Assembly: GCF_024809855.1 (NCBI RefSeq)
Contig: NZ_JANUEM010000005.1
Coordinates: 62,001-126,000 of the forward strand
Origin: Rheinheimera pacifica
Lineage (GTDB): Bacteria > Pseudomonadota > Gammaproteobacteria > Enterobacterales > Alteromonadaceae
Length of the DNA stretch: 64,000 bases
Reading direction: 5' to 3'
Shown: positions 54,525 to 63,404 of the stretch, in pieces
How the letters are laid out: each line of letters begins with the position of its first letter
Position numbering within the stretch: the stretch's first letter is position 1
Program-made: the position numbers and the translations under genes
Notes under the pieces: generated by a model
Told to the model about the DNA's origin: nothing
Databases searched by the model: none
What the model saw: only the letters and a program-made list of their open reading frames with translations

Positions 54525-55499
54525 TTACGCTTGCAATTCCTGCTCGGTAAACACGCTGGCAAACAATGGGCTGGTTAAATAGCGCTCGGCAGCGCTGGCC
54601 AGGATCACGACAATATTTTTACCGGCATTTTCCGGCTTTGCCGCCAGACGCTGCGCGGCTACCAGTGCTGCACCCGATGAAATACCGGCCAGAATACCTT
54701 CTTCACGCATTAAGCGCAGTGCGCCGGCGATGGCTTCGTCGCTGGTAACGCGTTCAACTTCATCTACCTGGGTTAAATCGAGGTTGCCCGGAATAAAGCC
54801 AGCGCCAATACCCTGAATTTTATGCGGGCCGGGCTTTAACTCTTCACCGGCTTTTGCCTGAGTGATCACCGGCGATTCTGCCGGCTCCACTGCCACCGTT
54901 AATAACGGTAACTTCTTCTCGTCTTTCAGGTAGCGGCTAACACCGGTAATGGTGCCACCTGTGCCTACACCGGCAACAAAAATATCAACCTTGCCGTCTA
55001 AATCATTAAAAATTTCCGGCCCGGTGGTGTCAAAGTGAATTTGCGGGTTAGCCGGGTTTTCAAACTGACCCAGAATTAAATATTTATCCGGGTTAGATGC
55101 CTGAATTTCTTTAGCTTTTTCAATAGCACCTTTCATGCCCTTCGGGCCTTCGGTAAGCACCAGGTTGGCACCTAAAGCTTTTAGCAGCTTACGCCGTTCC
55201 AGGCTCATGGTGGCAGGCATGGTCAGGGTTAATTTATAGCCACGGCTGGCAGCAACAAAGGCCAGGGCAATACCGGTATTACCAGAGGTAGGCTCGACAA
55301 TTTCTTTATCAGCCGTTAAGGTGCCTTTTTTCTCGGCGTCCCAAATTAATGCGGCGCCTAAGCGGCACTTTACGCTAAAGCTGGGGTTGCGTGCTTCAAT
55401 TTTAGCGTACACATTCGCGCCGCCTTCAATAGTCCGGTTTAGTTTGACCAGCGGGGTGCGGCCGATAGACAATGAGTTGTCTGCATAGACGTTTGCCAT
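54525..55499 (-). CDS. cysK: cysteine synthase A (O-acetylserine sulfhydrylase)
   Basis: PLP enzyme that makes cysteine from O-acetylserine and sulfide. 324 residues. The PLP Lys is in [14 protein letters not shown] (about residue 44), the [10 protein letters not shown] substrate loop at about 71-80, and the GTGGTITG phosphate cup at about 179-186. The C-terminal segment that reads PSSGERYLST in E. coli CysK is [10 protein letters not shown] here; the first Ser, which contacts the PLP ring nitrogen, is kept. CysK identity is otherwise strong. Confidence 0.92.
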   Translation of the reverse strand: MANVYADNSLSIGRTPLVKLNRTIEGGANVYAKIEARNPSFSVKCRLGAALIWDAEKKGTLTADKEIVEPTSGNTGIALAFVAASRGYKLTLTMPATMSLERRKLLKALGANLVLTEGPKGMKGAIEKAKEIQASNPDKYLILGQFENPANPQIHFDTTGPEIFNDLDGKVDIFVAGVGTGGTITGVSRYLKDEKKLPLLTVAVEPAESPVITQAKAGEELKPGPHKIQGIGAGFIPGNLDLTQVDEVERVTSDEAIAGALRLMREEGILAGISSGAALVAAQRLAAKPENAGKNIVVILASAAERYLTSPLFASVFTEQELQA

Positions 55500-55649
55500 A
55501 AAAAAACTCCGTTTACGATAAATTGGTTATAAGAATACGCCAGCGCGGCAAAAATTACAGTAGCTTTTGGCTATAAGATATTACGTTTCACCACAAGCCT
55601 GTCAGGTTGTAAAAAGAGCAGGTTTGAACACTAAACATAGAGGGTAGTA

Positions 55650-56495
55650 ATGGCCTTTGTAAGCACCGACAACTATATCGTGTCTGATGAACTAGCATTG
55701 GCGGTAAACGCCGCCGTAACGCTGGAAAAACCTTTGCTGATAAAAGGTGAGCCGGGCACCGGTAAAACCCGGTTGGCCGAAGAGCTTTCAGCAAGCTTAG
55801 GCACCGAGCTTATTCAGTGGCATATCAAGTCAACCACCAAGGCACAGCACGGCCTGTATGAATACGACGCGGTGTCCCGCCTGCGTGACAGCCAGTTGGG
55901 CAGCGACAAGGTGCACGATATTAATAACTATATCCGCCCCGGCAAACTGTGGCAGGCTTTCACTGCCGCTAAGCGACCGGTGCTGCTGATTGATGAAATA
56001 GATAAAGCCGATATTGAGTTTCCCAATGACTTGCTGCACGAGCTGGATAGGATGGCGTTTTACGTGCACGAAACCGGCGAGCAGATAAGCGCTGTGCAGC
56101 GGCCGATAGTGATTATTACCTCAAATAATGAAAAAGAACTGCCGGATGCCTTTTTACGCCGCTGTTTTTTCCACTATATCCGTTTTCCGGATGCCGATAC
56201 CCTGCGTGCTATTGTTGCCGTGCATTACCCGCAAATCCAACAACAGTTGTTAAGCGTGGCGCTGGAGGCGTTTTTTGAGCTGCGCGAGCTGCCTGGTTTA
56301 AAGAAAAAGCCATCAACATCGGAGTTGCTCGACTGGTTGAAGCTGCTGCTGGCCGAAGATATTCCGGCAGAAGTATTAACCGACAAACAGCAGAAGGGCG
56401 GTTTAATGCCGATGTTTGGTGCTTTGCTTAAAAACGAGCAGGATGTAGCGCTGGTTGAAAAACTGGCGTTTTTGGCGAAGAGACCGGGACGATAA
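55650..56495 (+). CDS. MoxR-family AAA+ ATPase, second copy
   Basis: 281 residues. Walker A GEPGTGKTR (about 37-45), Walker B VLLIDEIDKAD (about 112-122), sensor ITSNNEKELPD (about 154). It is distinct from the Bat-operon MoxR at 16892 and belongs to the group paired with a CoxE-like VWA protein, which lies 196 bases downstream. Such pairs act as chaperone-like modules for metalloenzyme maturation; no client gene is obvious here. Confidence 0.9.
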   Translation: MAFVSTDNYIVSDELALAVNAAVTLEKPLLIKGEPGTGKTRLAEELSASLGTELIQWHIKSTTKAQHGLYEYDAVSRLRDSQLGSDKVHDINNYIRPGKLWQAFTAAKRPVLLIDEIDKADIEFPNDLLHELDRMAFYVHETGEQISAVQRPIVIITSNNEKELPDAFLRRCFFHYIRFPDADTLRAIVAVHYPQIQQQLLSVALEAFFELRELPGLKKKPSTSELLDWLKLLLAEDIPAEVLTDKQQKGGLMPMFGALLKNEQDVALVEKLAFLAKRPGR

Positions 56496-56541
56496 AAGTG
56501 ACTTACTTTGAGTTACCGGCGAAGGATCAGAAGCTTGTTCC

Positions 56542-56606
56542 GGTCGGCGCAGAGTGTCTGAGCCCTGCCGCAGGCAGCAGGGCGAGTTGCTGCGACGAGC
56601 CGGGGC
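56542..56606 (+). repeat. dispersed 65-base repeat, copy B
   Basis: Matches the minus strand of 47394-47458 at 60 of 65 bases. It contains GCCCTGC/GCAGGGC and CGCAG/CTGCG arms that can nest. It lies in the gap of the MoxR/VWA gene pair. A GTTTCCAG stretch at about 56638-56645 may be the right-hand end of a longer element, matching inverted the CTGGAAAC seen beside copy A. Confidence 0.85.
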
Positions 56607-56691
56607 AAGGTTGTGGGCCGCAGCCTGCGGCAAACGAGTTTCCAGTCTCACCCAGCAGCATGAGTAAGCCCAATTTATATGAGCAAGCAGT

Positions 56692-57861
56692 ATGCTAATT
56701 GACTTCTTTTTTACGCTGCGCAAATACGGCTTAAAAACCAGCATTACCGAACTGCTGGACCTACTTAATGCACTGAAACAGCAGGTAATCTTCGCCGACA
56801 CTGAAGCTTTTTACCAGTTAGCACGGCTTTGCCTGGTAAAAGATGAAACCCAGTACGATAAATTCGATCGTGCTTTTGCCGATTACTTCGGGGGTATTGC
56901 TGAAGTAGATATCGCGGCCAGTATCCCAGCTGAGTGGCTGGTGCCGGAGGTGCTGCGTAAACTTAGCGACGAAGATAAAGCCAAACTGCAAGCCTTGGGA
57001 GGGTTGGACAACCTGCTTAAAACCCTGCGTGAACGCCTGGCCGAGCAGCAAAAAAAGCATAGCGGTGGCAATAAATGGATTGGTACCGGCGGTACCTCAC
57101 CTTTTGGGGCTTACGGCTATAACCCTGAAGGTGTACGCATAGGCCAGCAGGGCAGTGGGGCACGCCGTGCGGTAAAGGTGTGGGATAAACGTGAATTTAA
57201 GGATTTAGACACCGACGTTGAGCTAAATAACCGCAGTATAAAACTGGCATTAAAGCAGTTGCGTAAATTTGCCCGCAGCGGCGCAGAAACCGAGCTGGAT
57301 TTACACGGTACTATTCAGGCAACGTCTGAGCAGGCCGGTTGGCTGGATTTACGCTTTATGCGCGAGCGGCATAATGCTATTAAACTGTTGGTGTTTTTTG
57401 ATGTAGGCGGCTCAATGGACGACTATATCGACCAATGCCAGAAACTGTTTGCTGCGGTAAAAAGCGAGTTTAAACATCTGGAGTTTTTCTACTTTCATAA
57501 CTGCGTGTATGAGGGCGTGTGGCGTAACAACAAACGCCGTTATACCGAGCAGATAAAAGTGGACGATATTATTCACACCTACGGTAGCGACTACAAACTG
57601 ATCTTCGTTGGTGATGCCACTATGGGCCCTTATGAAATAGAGTATCCGGGCGGCAGTGTTGAGCATTTTAACGGACTACCCGGCAAAGTATGGTTGCAGC
57701 GGTTATTAACACAATACCCCAAAGCCGTGTGGCTAAACCCACAGCCACTGCAGTGGTGGGGGCACTACTATTCGATTGGCATTATTGAGCAGATTATGCA
57801 AAAACGCATGTATGCGCTAACGCTGGATGGCTTGGCTGCGGCAATAAAACAGTTGGTGTAA
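56692..57861 (+). CDS. CoxE-like VWA domain protein
   Basis: 389 residues. N-terminal helical region (LIDFFFTLRKYGLKTSITELLDLLNAL), a middle part with a Gly-rich loop (IGTGGTSPFGAYGYNPEG, about 125-142), and a C-terminal VWA domain with the MIDAS-like motif FFDVGGSMDDYID (about 239-251). Partner of the MoxR ATPase upstream. Cytoplasmic, no signal peptide or membrane segment. Function by analogy: metal-dependent protein-protein contacts during complex assembly. Confidence 0.87.
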   Translation: MLIDFFFTLRKYGLKTSITELLDLLNALKQQVIFADTEAFYQLARLCLVKDETQYDKFDRAFADYFGGIAEVDIAASIPAEWLVPEVLRKLSDEDKAKLQALGGLDNLLKTLRERLAEQQKKHSGGNKWIGTGGTSPFGAYGYNPEGVRIGQQGSGARRAVKVWDKREFKDLDTDVELNNRSIKLALKQLRKFARSGAETELDLHGTIQATSEQAGWLDLRFMRERHNAIKLLVFFDVGGSMDDYIDQCQKLFAAVKSEFKHLEFFYFHNCVYEGVWRNNKRRYTEQIKVDDIIHTYGSDYKLIFVGDATMGPYEIEYPGGSVEHFNGLPGKVWLQRLLTQYPKAVWLNPQPLQWWGHYYSIGIIEQIMQKRMYALTLDGLAAAIKQLV

Positions 57862-57937
57862 GCCGCAGGGCTTAATTGCAGCAACCAACAGCTTGCTGTA
57901 ATTTGTATACCAAGAAAAATAACGATATGGTTATTGC

Positions 57938-58822
57938 ATGTTTGAAACCCTGACCCAGATTGGTTTACCCATAGCGCTGATATTGATTATGGCCGGTGTT
58001 GGCTTAAGCTTAACACCGGCAGATTTTCAGCGGGTGCTTCGCCAACCGCGCGGTTTTTTGCTGGGCGCCTTTGCCCAAATGCTGTTGTTGCCGCTGGCTG
58101 CGGTGGCGATTATCGCGCTGTTTAAGCTGGAAGGTGAATTGGCAATAGGCTTATTTATTCTGGCCCTGTGCCCCGGAGGCACCACGTCAAACTTATACAG
58201 CTATTTATCGAAGGCGGATGTTGGCTTGTCGGTGTCGTTAACAGCGGTAATTGGTTTTATTGCTCCTATTACTATTCCGTTGCTGGGTGCCTGGGCGATA
58301 GGTTATTACAGTGATGCCGAATCAGTACTTAGCCTGCCGGTGCTAAGTACCTGGTTTAAGCTGATGATCATTACTGTATTGCCGGTGTTACTGGGGATGG
58401 CGCTGCGGGCGAAATGGCCAGTGTTTGCCTGCAGGGCAGAGCCGCTGATCAGCAAGTTTTCTGTACTGGTGCTGGCACTTTTGATTGTGTCTATTGCACT
58501 GGATTTAGGCGATGCGCTGTGGGTTTATCTGGCTAAAGCTGGCCCGGCCGCGCTAACGCTAAACCTGCTGACCATGCTACTGGGATATCTGCTGGGTAAT
58601 TACCTGTTGCACAGTGAAGCTCAGGCGCGCACGATTTGCCTGGAAGTAGGGTTGCAAAACGGCACTTTAGCCCTGCTGGTAACCACTGGCGTTTTACAAA
58701 ACCAGCCTATGTCGGTGGCACCCAGTGTGTACAGTTTACTGATGTTTGTTAGTGCCACCTTGTTTACCTTGCTGGTGCTGCGTAAAGACAAACTGGCTGC
58801 TCCGGCAAATACCACTGGCTAG
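57938..58822 (+). CDS. bile acid:sodium symporter (BASS) family transporter
   Basis: Inner-membrane transporter, 294 residues, about nine to ten membrane segments. The family core CPGGTTSNLYSYLSKADVGLSVSLT (about 84-108, in two blocks) and EVGLQNGTLALLV (about 236-248) hold the sodium/substrate crossing helices. The bacterial substrate is unknown; relatives carry organic anions such as pantoate. Ends in a hairpin with the convergent HDOD gene. Confidence 0.87.
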   Translation: MFETLTQIGLPIALILIMAGVGLSLTPADFQRVLRQPRGFLLGAFAQMLLLPLAAVAIIALFKLEGELAIGLFILALCPGGTTSNLYSYLSKADVGLSVSLTAVIGFIAPITIPLLGAWAIGYYSDAESVLSLPVLSTWFKLMIITVLPVLLGMALRAKWPVFACRAEPLISKFSVLVLALLIVSIALDLGDALWVYLAKAGPAALTLNLLTMLLGYLLGNYLLHSEAQARTICLEVGLQNGTLALLVTTGVLQNQPMSVAPSVYSLLMFVSATLFTLLVLRKDKLAAPANTTG

Positions 58823-58836
58823 TATCTGCCAGTGGT
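58811..58836. terminator. hairpin at the end of the BASS gene
   Basis: ACCACTGGC (58811-58819) and GCCAGTGGT (58828-58836) pair perfectly with an 8-base loop overlapping the stop codon. No T-run follows, so termination strength is uncertain. Confidence 0.4.
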
Positions 58837-58857
58837 TGCCAGGTATGGCAGAGCTGC

Positions 58858-59670
58858 TTAGTGTAGAAACTCTTCAATACTTTCATCGATATCAGTCATA
58901 TTTTCCATTCTTACGTACAGGGCCGACAAATTCAGGTGCAGGCTGTGTACCAGTTTGGCAGGAAAATCATCAAAAATGCCTTGCTCAATTTTGGCTTCGT
59001 TATCCAGCATATATTGGGCAATAAGAATGCTGCTGGCATATCCTGATGGCTCTTCCTGAGCTCCCGGCTGCTCCTGCCAGCGAATAGCCGTAACGATATC
59101 TTGTGGGAAGTGCCAGTAATCGGCCAGTTCACTGCCGGCTTTGGCAAAATCAAAACCTAGTAATTGTTGCTCCAGCCGGGAACGGTTTTCACCTTTGGCT
59201 ACCCGTTTATCTATTAAAATGGCTTCTTCGGGCTTTACTAAGTGAATAAGATACTCACCAATGGCATGTAGTAAGCCACAGGTATAGGCCACTTCCGGGT
59301 CTGTTTTAAGCGATTTAGCCAGCCACTTGCAGCGGTTAGCCACTTTAAACGACTTTAGCCAGAAAGCTTTTATATTAAAGCCTTCGGGCGCTTTTAAGGT
59401 TGAGACAAAACCTACAGATAGCACCAGGGTGCGTAGCGAGTCTATACCCAGCACTATTACTGCATCTTTTATTGAACCGACTTTACGGTGGCCGCCATAG
59501 CGCACCGAATTAGCTATCCGCAGTACTTTGGCAGATAAGGCCTGATCGCTGCTTAAAATTACCGCTATGCGGTCACTGTTTACTTTTTCGTTACTAAAAC
59601 TGGCAATCAGCTCTTGTACTACTTTAGGGATGCCAGGTAAATTTGTCGCTTTTTCAATCAGTAGCTTCAT
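58858..59670 (-). CDS. HDOD domain protein
   Basis: 270 residues, a single HDOD domain (about 8-215) with the usual pattern LPGIPKVVQELI, LRIANSVRYGG and SIKDAVIVLGIDSLRTLVLS. The metal-binding HD pair is changed (GLLHAIGEYL), as is common in HDOD proteins, so it is a signalling or scaffold rather than a hydrolase. Divergent from a second EAL-HDOD gene; the two may share a promoter region of about 200 bases. Confidence 0.87.
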   Translation of the reverse strand: MKLLIEKATNLPGIPKVVQELIASFSNEKVNSDRIAVILSSDQALSAKVLRIANSVRYGGHRKVGSIKDAVIVLGIDSLRTLVLSVGFVSTLKAPEGFNIKAFWLKSFKVANRCKWLAKSLKTDPEVAYTCGLLHAIGEYLIHLVKPEEAILIDKRVAKGENRSRLEQQLLGFDFAKAGSELADYWHFPQDIVTAIRWQEQPGAQEEPSGYASSILIAQYMLDNEAKIEQGIFDDFPAKLVHSLHLNLSALYVRMENMTDIDESIEEFLH

Positions 59671-59868
59671 AGTCGTGCTCTTGTTTATACCGGTTCAAAA
59701 TTATTTAGTGTATTGCAACATAACCATAGCTCAGCTATTGCACCTTGTGGTTGTTTTATATCTGAAATAATGTGGACAGGTATAAAAAGCAGAGTAACTG
59801 GACAGCCTGCAGTGCTGGCTTTATATTGGCTGTTACCAGATGTAACTGTTTAGCTGTAAGGACAGTAC

Positions 59869-61104
59869 GTGAGCAGACAAAGCCAGAATATTAATTGCGC
59901 CAAAGATTTACAAAGCCTGTTTGCAGCCCAGCCAATTTTTGATCGCAATAAACAACGCTATGCCGTTGAATTGCTGTATCGCAGTGACACCGGTGTTACT
60001 GCGCTTGAAGTGGGTGATGTAAAAGCTACCACTGAATTGCTGTATAACCTGTGCTGCGGCATTACCGAGCAAATTGAGCAATACCGCGCCCCCGTGTTTA
60101 TCAACGTTTGTGCACGATTTTTGTTATCGCGCAGTTTCCTGCCGCTTGACCCCTCACAAGTGGTTATTGAGTTGATTGAGCGTATTGAGCCCACCCCGGA
60201 ATTTATTGCTGCGGTTGCCAGTTTTAAGCAGCAGGGCTTTCGTTTCGCCCTGGACGATTTTGAGTTCAGCGAGCCCTGGCTACCCTTGCTGGAGCTGGCA
60301 GATATTATCAAGATAGATGTACTTAACAGCAGCCTGGCTGAGATAGAGCGTTATAAAGCGCAGTACAGCAGGCCTGGGCTGATTTGGCTGGCAGAAAAGG
60401 TTGAAACTGAACAACAGTTCACGGCCTTTAAAGCATTGGGCTGCGAGTTGTTTCAGGGCTACTTTTTAGCCAAGCCTTTATTGATCGCCGGTAAAAAAAT
60501 TGAACCCAGCGTGCTGCGGCTGGCAGAAATTATTGCTTGTCTGTTTGCTGATGAGCCAAACATTAATCAGTTGGTTTTATTGCTGCAGGACGAACCGGCA
60601 ATAGTGATGGGCATGCTGAAAATTGTGAACAGCCCTTTGTACCGTAAAACCCGCGAAGTGAGCTCGGTAAAAGAAATGGTAACCCGGCTAGGGCTGGAGT
60701 TGGCCCGCAAATGGGTGCTGATGTATGCCGTCCTTAACAATACTGCACCAACAGCAGCAATAACGGTATTAACCCGTGCATATACCGCACAGCGTATTGC
60801 CAAACTGTGGCAGCTTAGTAACGAGCAATGCCATCAGTATTTTCTCGCCGCGCTGATTTCCGGCTCCGATATGTTGTTTGGTGTGGAGTCAGAGCGCTTT
60901 TTGCAGCATTTAAATATTAACCCGGATATAAAACAGGCTATCAGCTGCAACAGCGGACGTATGGCAGAGGCATTGACCATAGTGTGTAATATCGAGCGTG
61001 GTTACGCGTTAAAATTAGCCGCCAGTGCTGCTGAGCTACCTTATATCAGTTGTTATAACCAGGAACTTGCCGATGTACAAAAACGGCTGGCGCCAGTGTT
61101 GTAA
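59869..61104 (+). CDS. EAL-HDOD signalling protein, second paralogue
   Basis: 411 residues from a GTG start with AAGGA 7 bases upstream. The N-terminal EAL-like domain (about 15-215) begins FAAQPIFDRNKQRYAVELLYRS, where EAL is replaced by ELL, and has ALDDFEF, IKIDV and LAEKVET blocks; the C-terminal HDOD domain follows (about 220-400). Same architecture as 7961-9181 but clearly diverged. Probably binds rather than degrades c-di-GMP, if it does either. Confidence 0.86.
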   Translation: MSRQSQNINCAKDLQSLFAAQPIFDRNKQRYAVELLYRSDTGVTALEVGDVKATTELLYNLCCGITEQIEQYRAPVFINVCARFLLSRSFLPLDPSQVVIELIERIEPTPEFIAAVASFKQQGFRFALDDFEFSEPWLPLLELADIIKIDVLNSSLAEIERYKAQYSRPGLIWLAEKVETEQQFTAFKALGCELFQGYFLAKPLLIAGKKIEPSVLRLAEIIACLFADEPNINQLVLLLQDEPAIVMGMLKIVNSPLYRKTREVSSVKEMVTRLGLELARKWVLMYAVLNNTAPTAAITVLTRAYTAQRIAKLWQLSNEQCHQYFLAALISGSDMLFGVESERFLQHLNINPDIKQAISCNSGRMAEALTIVCNIERGYALKLAASAAELPYISCYNQELADVQKRLAPVL

Positions 61105-61201
61105 TAGGTTTTCTGATAGCGAAGGCTTTTGGCCATTGATAATGCCTGCGTGAACCACTGACAGTGGCTAATACTACAAAGTGCCTGTATTGGGATCCGA
61201 T

Positions 61202-61897
61202 ATGAAAGCAATTGCAATCGTTAAATATTTATTCACCTTGGTTGGCTTCGCTATGCTGGCGGGTGCTCTTTTTGCCTACAACAACACCAGCTCATTTTTA
61301 AAAGAAGCCGTAATGGCAGACGGCACTGTTATTGAGCTGCTAGCGTCCCGCTCTGATAATTCAATTACCTATCGGCCGGTAGTTCAGTTTCTGTCTGAAC
61401 AAGGCCAGCTAATTGAATTTGTGTCATCCACTGGTAGCAACCCTGCCAGTTATTCTCAAGGTGATCAGGTAAAGGTGTTGTATCTGCCAACGCGGCCGTC
61501 AGATGCCAAAATTAATGGCTTCTTTTCACTATGGGGCGTGGCAATTATTTTAGCCGGTATCGGTGCGGTGTTTTTTCTGACAGGCGCTGGCATTATTGTT
61601 TTTGTCAGGCTAAAAAGCCGACAGGATGAAATGCTAAAAACCAGTGGCGTGGCGATAGAAACCCAGTACCAGAGTGTTGAGCAGAATACGGCCTTGTCGG
61701 TAAATGGCAAACATCCGTTTCGGGTGTTAACGCAATGGCAAAACCCGGCTACGTCTGATATTCATATCTTTAAAAGTAACAACTTGTGGTTTGACCCGTC
61801 CGCTTATATCAAGCAGGAAACGATCAGAGTATTTATCGCTAAAGGCAACCCGGTAAAATACTACGTCGATTTATCGTTTCTGCCAAAGCTGAAATAG
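61202..61897 (+). CDS. DUF3592 membrane protein
   Basis: 231 residues from the ATG at 61202 (an in-frame GTG at 61181 is less likely). Membrane segment 1 (about 6-26, VKYLFTLVGFAMLAGALFAY), an extracytoplasmic DUF3592 beta domain, membrane segment 2 (about 115-140, WGVAIILAGIGAVFFLTGAG) and a C-terminal soluble part. Family function unknown. AGGAGG of the next, destroyed gene begins at its stop, showing an original operon. Confidence 0.78.
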   Translation: MKAIAIVKYLFTLVGFAMLAGALFAYNNTSSFLKEAVMADGTVIELLASRSDNSITYRPVVQFLSEQGQLIEFVSSTGSNPASYSQGDQVKVLYLPTRPSDAKINGFFSLWGVAIILAGIGAVFFLTGAGIIVFVRLKSRQDEMLKTSGVAIETQYQSVEQNTALSVNGKHPFRVLTQWQNPATSDIHIFKSNNLWFDPSAYIKQETIRVFIAKGNPVKYYVDLSFLPKLK

Positions 61898-61905
61898 GAG
61901 GCAAC

Positions 61906-62105
61906 ATGCGGCGGCTTATTTGTTTACTGTGACCCGTCCTAAATAAAGTTGACACTTTCCAGCTTCTTTTTGGAGAGTGTAATGAAAACAAGTACTGCCT
62001 GTATGTGCATCTGCGGATGTCAGCCGCACCAGCGGCGATATGCAATACCGTTTTGGTCAACCCGGCAAAATAACCACAAAAATTTATATTCGGGCGGTGA
62101 GGTAA
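61906..62105 (+). pseudogene. exported-protein gene destroyed by an IS element
   Basis: A start with a perfect AGGAGG site (61896-61901) reads ATG then MRRLICLL, the beginning of a signal peptide, and stops at the IS-like junction at 61930. Beyond the IS remnant, from about 61986 to the TAA at 62103-62105, an open frame reads CASADVSRTSGDMQYRFG and then QPGKITTKIYIRAVR, a typical C-terminus of a family of small secreted proteins with a DMQYRFGxPGK motif. The middle of the gene is missing. Confidence 0.72.
61930..61998 (+). mobile_element. remnant of an IS left end (IS3-like)
   Basis: TGACCCGTCCTAAATAAAG begins at 61930 and resembles the terminal inverted repeat of IS3-family elements; TTGGAGAGTGTAATGAAAAC at 61970-61989 would be the ribosome-binding site and start of its OrfA (MKTST...). 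The sequence then passes into the 3' part of the broken gene, so most of the IS is deleted. The family assignment is from memory of such ends and needs a search. Confidence 0.55.
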
Positions 62106-62106
62106 C

Positions 62107-62709
62107 ATGCAAATAGCGCTTAACAACGAGAAAGAACATCTTTCAAAAGTATTCAGCAAGTTATCTGCGATAAACCAGGAAATTTGCAATATTGAATTTG
62201 AAGATTGTCACTTTCAGGATTGCAACTTTACCGACACTACCTTCAAACAATGCCGCTTTATTGAATGCACCTTCAGCTGCTGTAATTTAAGCGTGATAAA
62301 GGTTACTCAAAGTCAGTTTACTGATGTCGTGTTTGAAGAGTGCAAATTGGTTGGTGTTGATTGGACACGGGCCGCATGGCCGCGATTAGTTTTTTCAGTG
62401 TCACTCAAGTTCAATAAATGCATTATTAATGATTCATCTTTTTTTGGCCTTAGCCTGGACGAAGTAGTTATTGAAGAATGCAAAGCGCATGATGTTGATT
62501 TCAGGGATGGCAGGTTCTGCCGGGCAGTTTTCACCTATACCGATTTCAGCAATAGTTTATTTGGCAAAACGGATCTGTCTGGTGCTGATTTCTCTGAAGC
62601 CACTAATTACGATATTGATATCTTTAACAACAAAATAAGCAAAGCAAAATTCAGCCGCGATGAAGCTGTCAGGCTGCTAAACAGTGTAGATATTGAGTTG
62701 GTTTATTAG
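62107..62709 (+). CDS. pentapeptide repeat protein
   Basis: 200 residues. Repeats of the A(D/N)LXX type, here in CHFQDCNFTDTTFKQCRFIEC form, run from about residue 25 to 180 and end FSNSLFGKTDLSGADFSEA. They form a right-handed quadrilateral beta helix. No Qnr-type loops or fused domain can be seen, so the role (topoisomerase protection, structural, or other) is open. It follows the destroyed gene by one base. Confidence 0.87.
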   Translation: MQIALNNEKEHLSKVFSKLSAINQEICNIEFEDCHFQDCNFTDTTFKQCRFIECTFSCCNLSVIKVTQSQFTDVVFEECKLVGVDWTRAAWPRLVFSVSLKFNKCIINDSSFFGLSLDEVVIEECKAHDVDFRDGRFCRAVFTYTDFSNSLFGKTDLSGADFSEATNYDIDIFNNKISKAKFSRDEAVRLLNSVDIELVY

Positions 62710-62732
62710 CAGAATACTTAAAAGGCTCGTTG

Positions 62733-63404
62733 TCAGGCATAGGCCACCCAGCCTCTGAATCCTAATCCAATATAAAAGGTGCTGATGTTTGAAAAACCGG
62801 CCTTTCGCATCAGCGCTTCATCTTGGGCCGGCGAGAGAATCGGCAATTGCTTGCCAATTGCAACTGCTGAGGCTTTTGCCTGTTCAGCAGCAATACCAGA
62901 TAAAATAGCAAATTCAGCACATCGGGACAGCCATAAATTACGTTCTGCACTGTGTTGAGAAATACTGTAATGCACGGCAACAAGCGCGCCACCGGGCTTT
63001 AAGCGCGTATGAATTTCACAAAGTGTTCTGTAGCGTTCAGCTTCGTTGGTAAAGTGCAGTGTCAGTAGGCAAGACGCCGCATCAAATGGCCCCATGGGCG
63101 CAGCATCAATAAAGCCATGATGCAGCTGCACACGCGACATCAGCGATCCCAGATTTGTTCTTGCCATATCGAGCATTTCTGCTGAGGGATCAACGCCATC
63201 AAATGTCCAATTGGGAAATAACCGGGCGAAGACATTAAGTTCCATGCCGCCGCCCGCACCAACAACTAAAACATGGCCGTTAGTACGTGCGCGTTCAGCC
63301 AGCAGTAGAGCTGCCATGCGATGTATGTCATGCAATCCGGGAACACGCCGGATGGCGTTTTCTGCATAGCCGGCAATGGCCTTCTGATCTGAAAAAGATG
63401 ACAT
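62733..63404 (-). CDS. class I SAM-dependent methyltransferase
   Basis: 223 residues from the ATG at 63404, chosen because AGGAG lies 7 bases upstream; a longer start at 63425 is possible. SAM motif LVVGAGGGMELNVFA (about 47-61), acidic motif II FDGVDPSAEML (about 70-80) and the PFDAASCLLTLHF motif (about 107) are present. The Substrate is not predictable; it resembles small-molecule methyltransferases. Single gene, leftward. Confidence 0.83.
   Translation of the reverse strand: MSSFSDQKAIAGYAENAIRRVPGLHDIHRMAALLLAERARTNGHVLVVGAGGGMELNVFARLFPNWTFDGVDPSAEMLDMARTNLGSLMSRVQLHHGFIDAAPMGPFDAASCLLTLHFTNEAERYRTLCEIHTRLKPGGALVAVHYSISQHSAERNLWLSRCAEFAILSGIAAEQAKASAVAIGKQLPILSPAQDEALMRKAGFSNISTFYIGLGFRGWVAYA

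Noticed and set aside
56498..56698. 66-codon open frame across the 65-base repeat
   Set aside because: Starts with GTG in the MoxR/VWA gap, and half of it is the dispersed repeat; composition is not protein-like.
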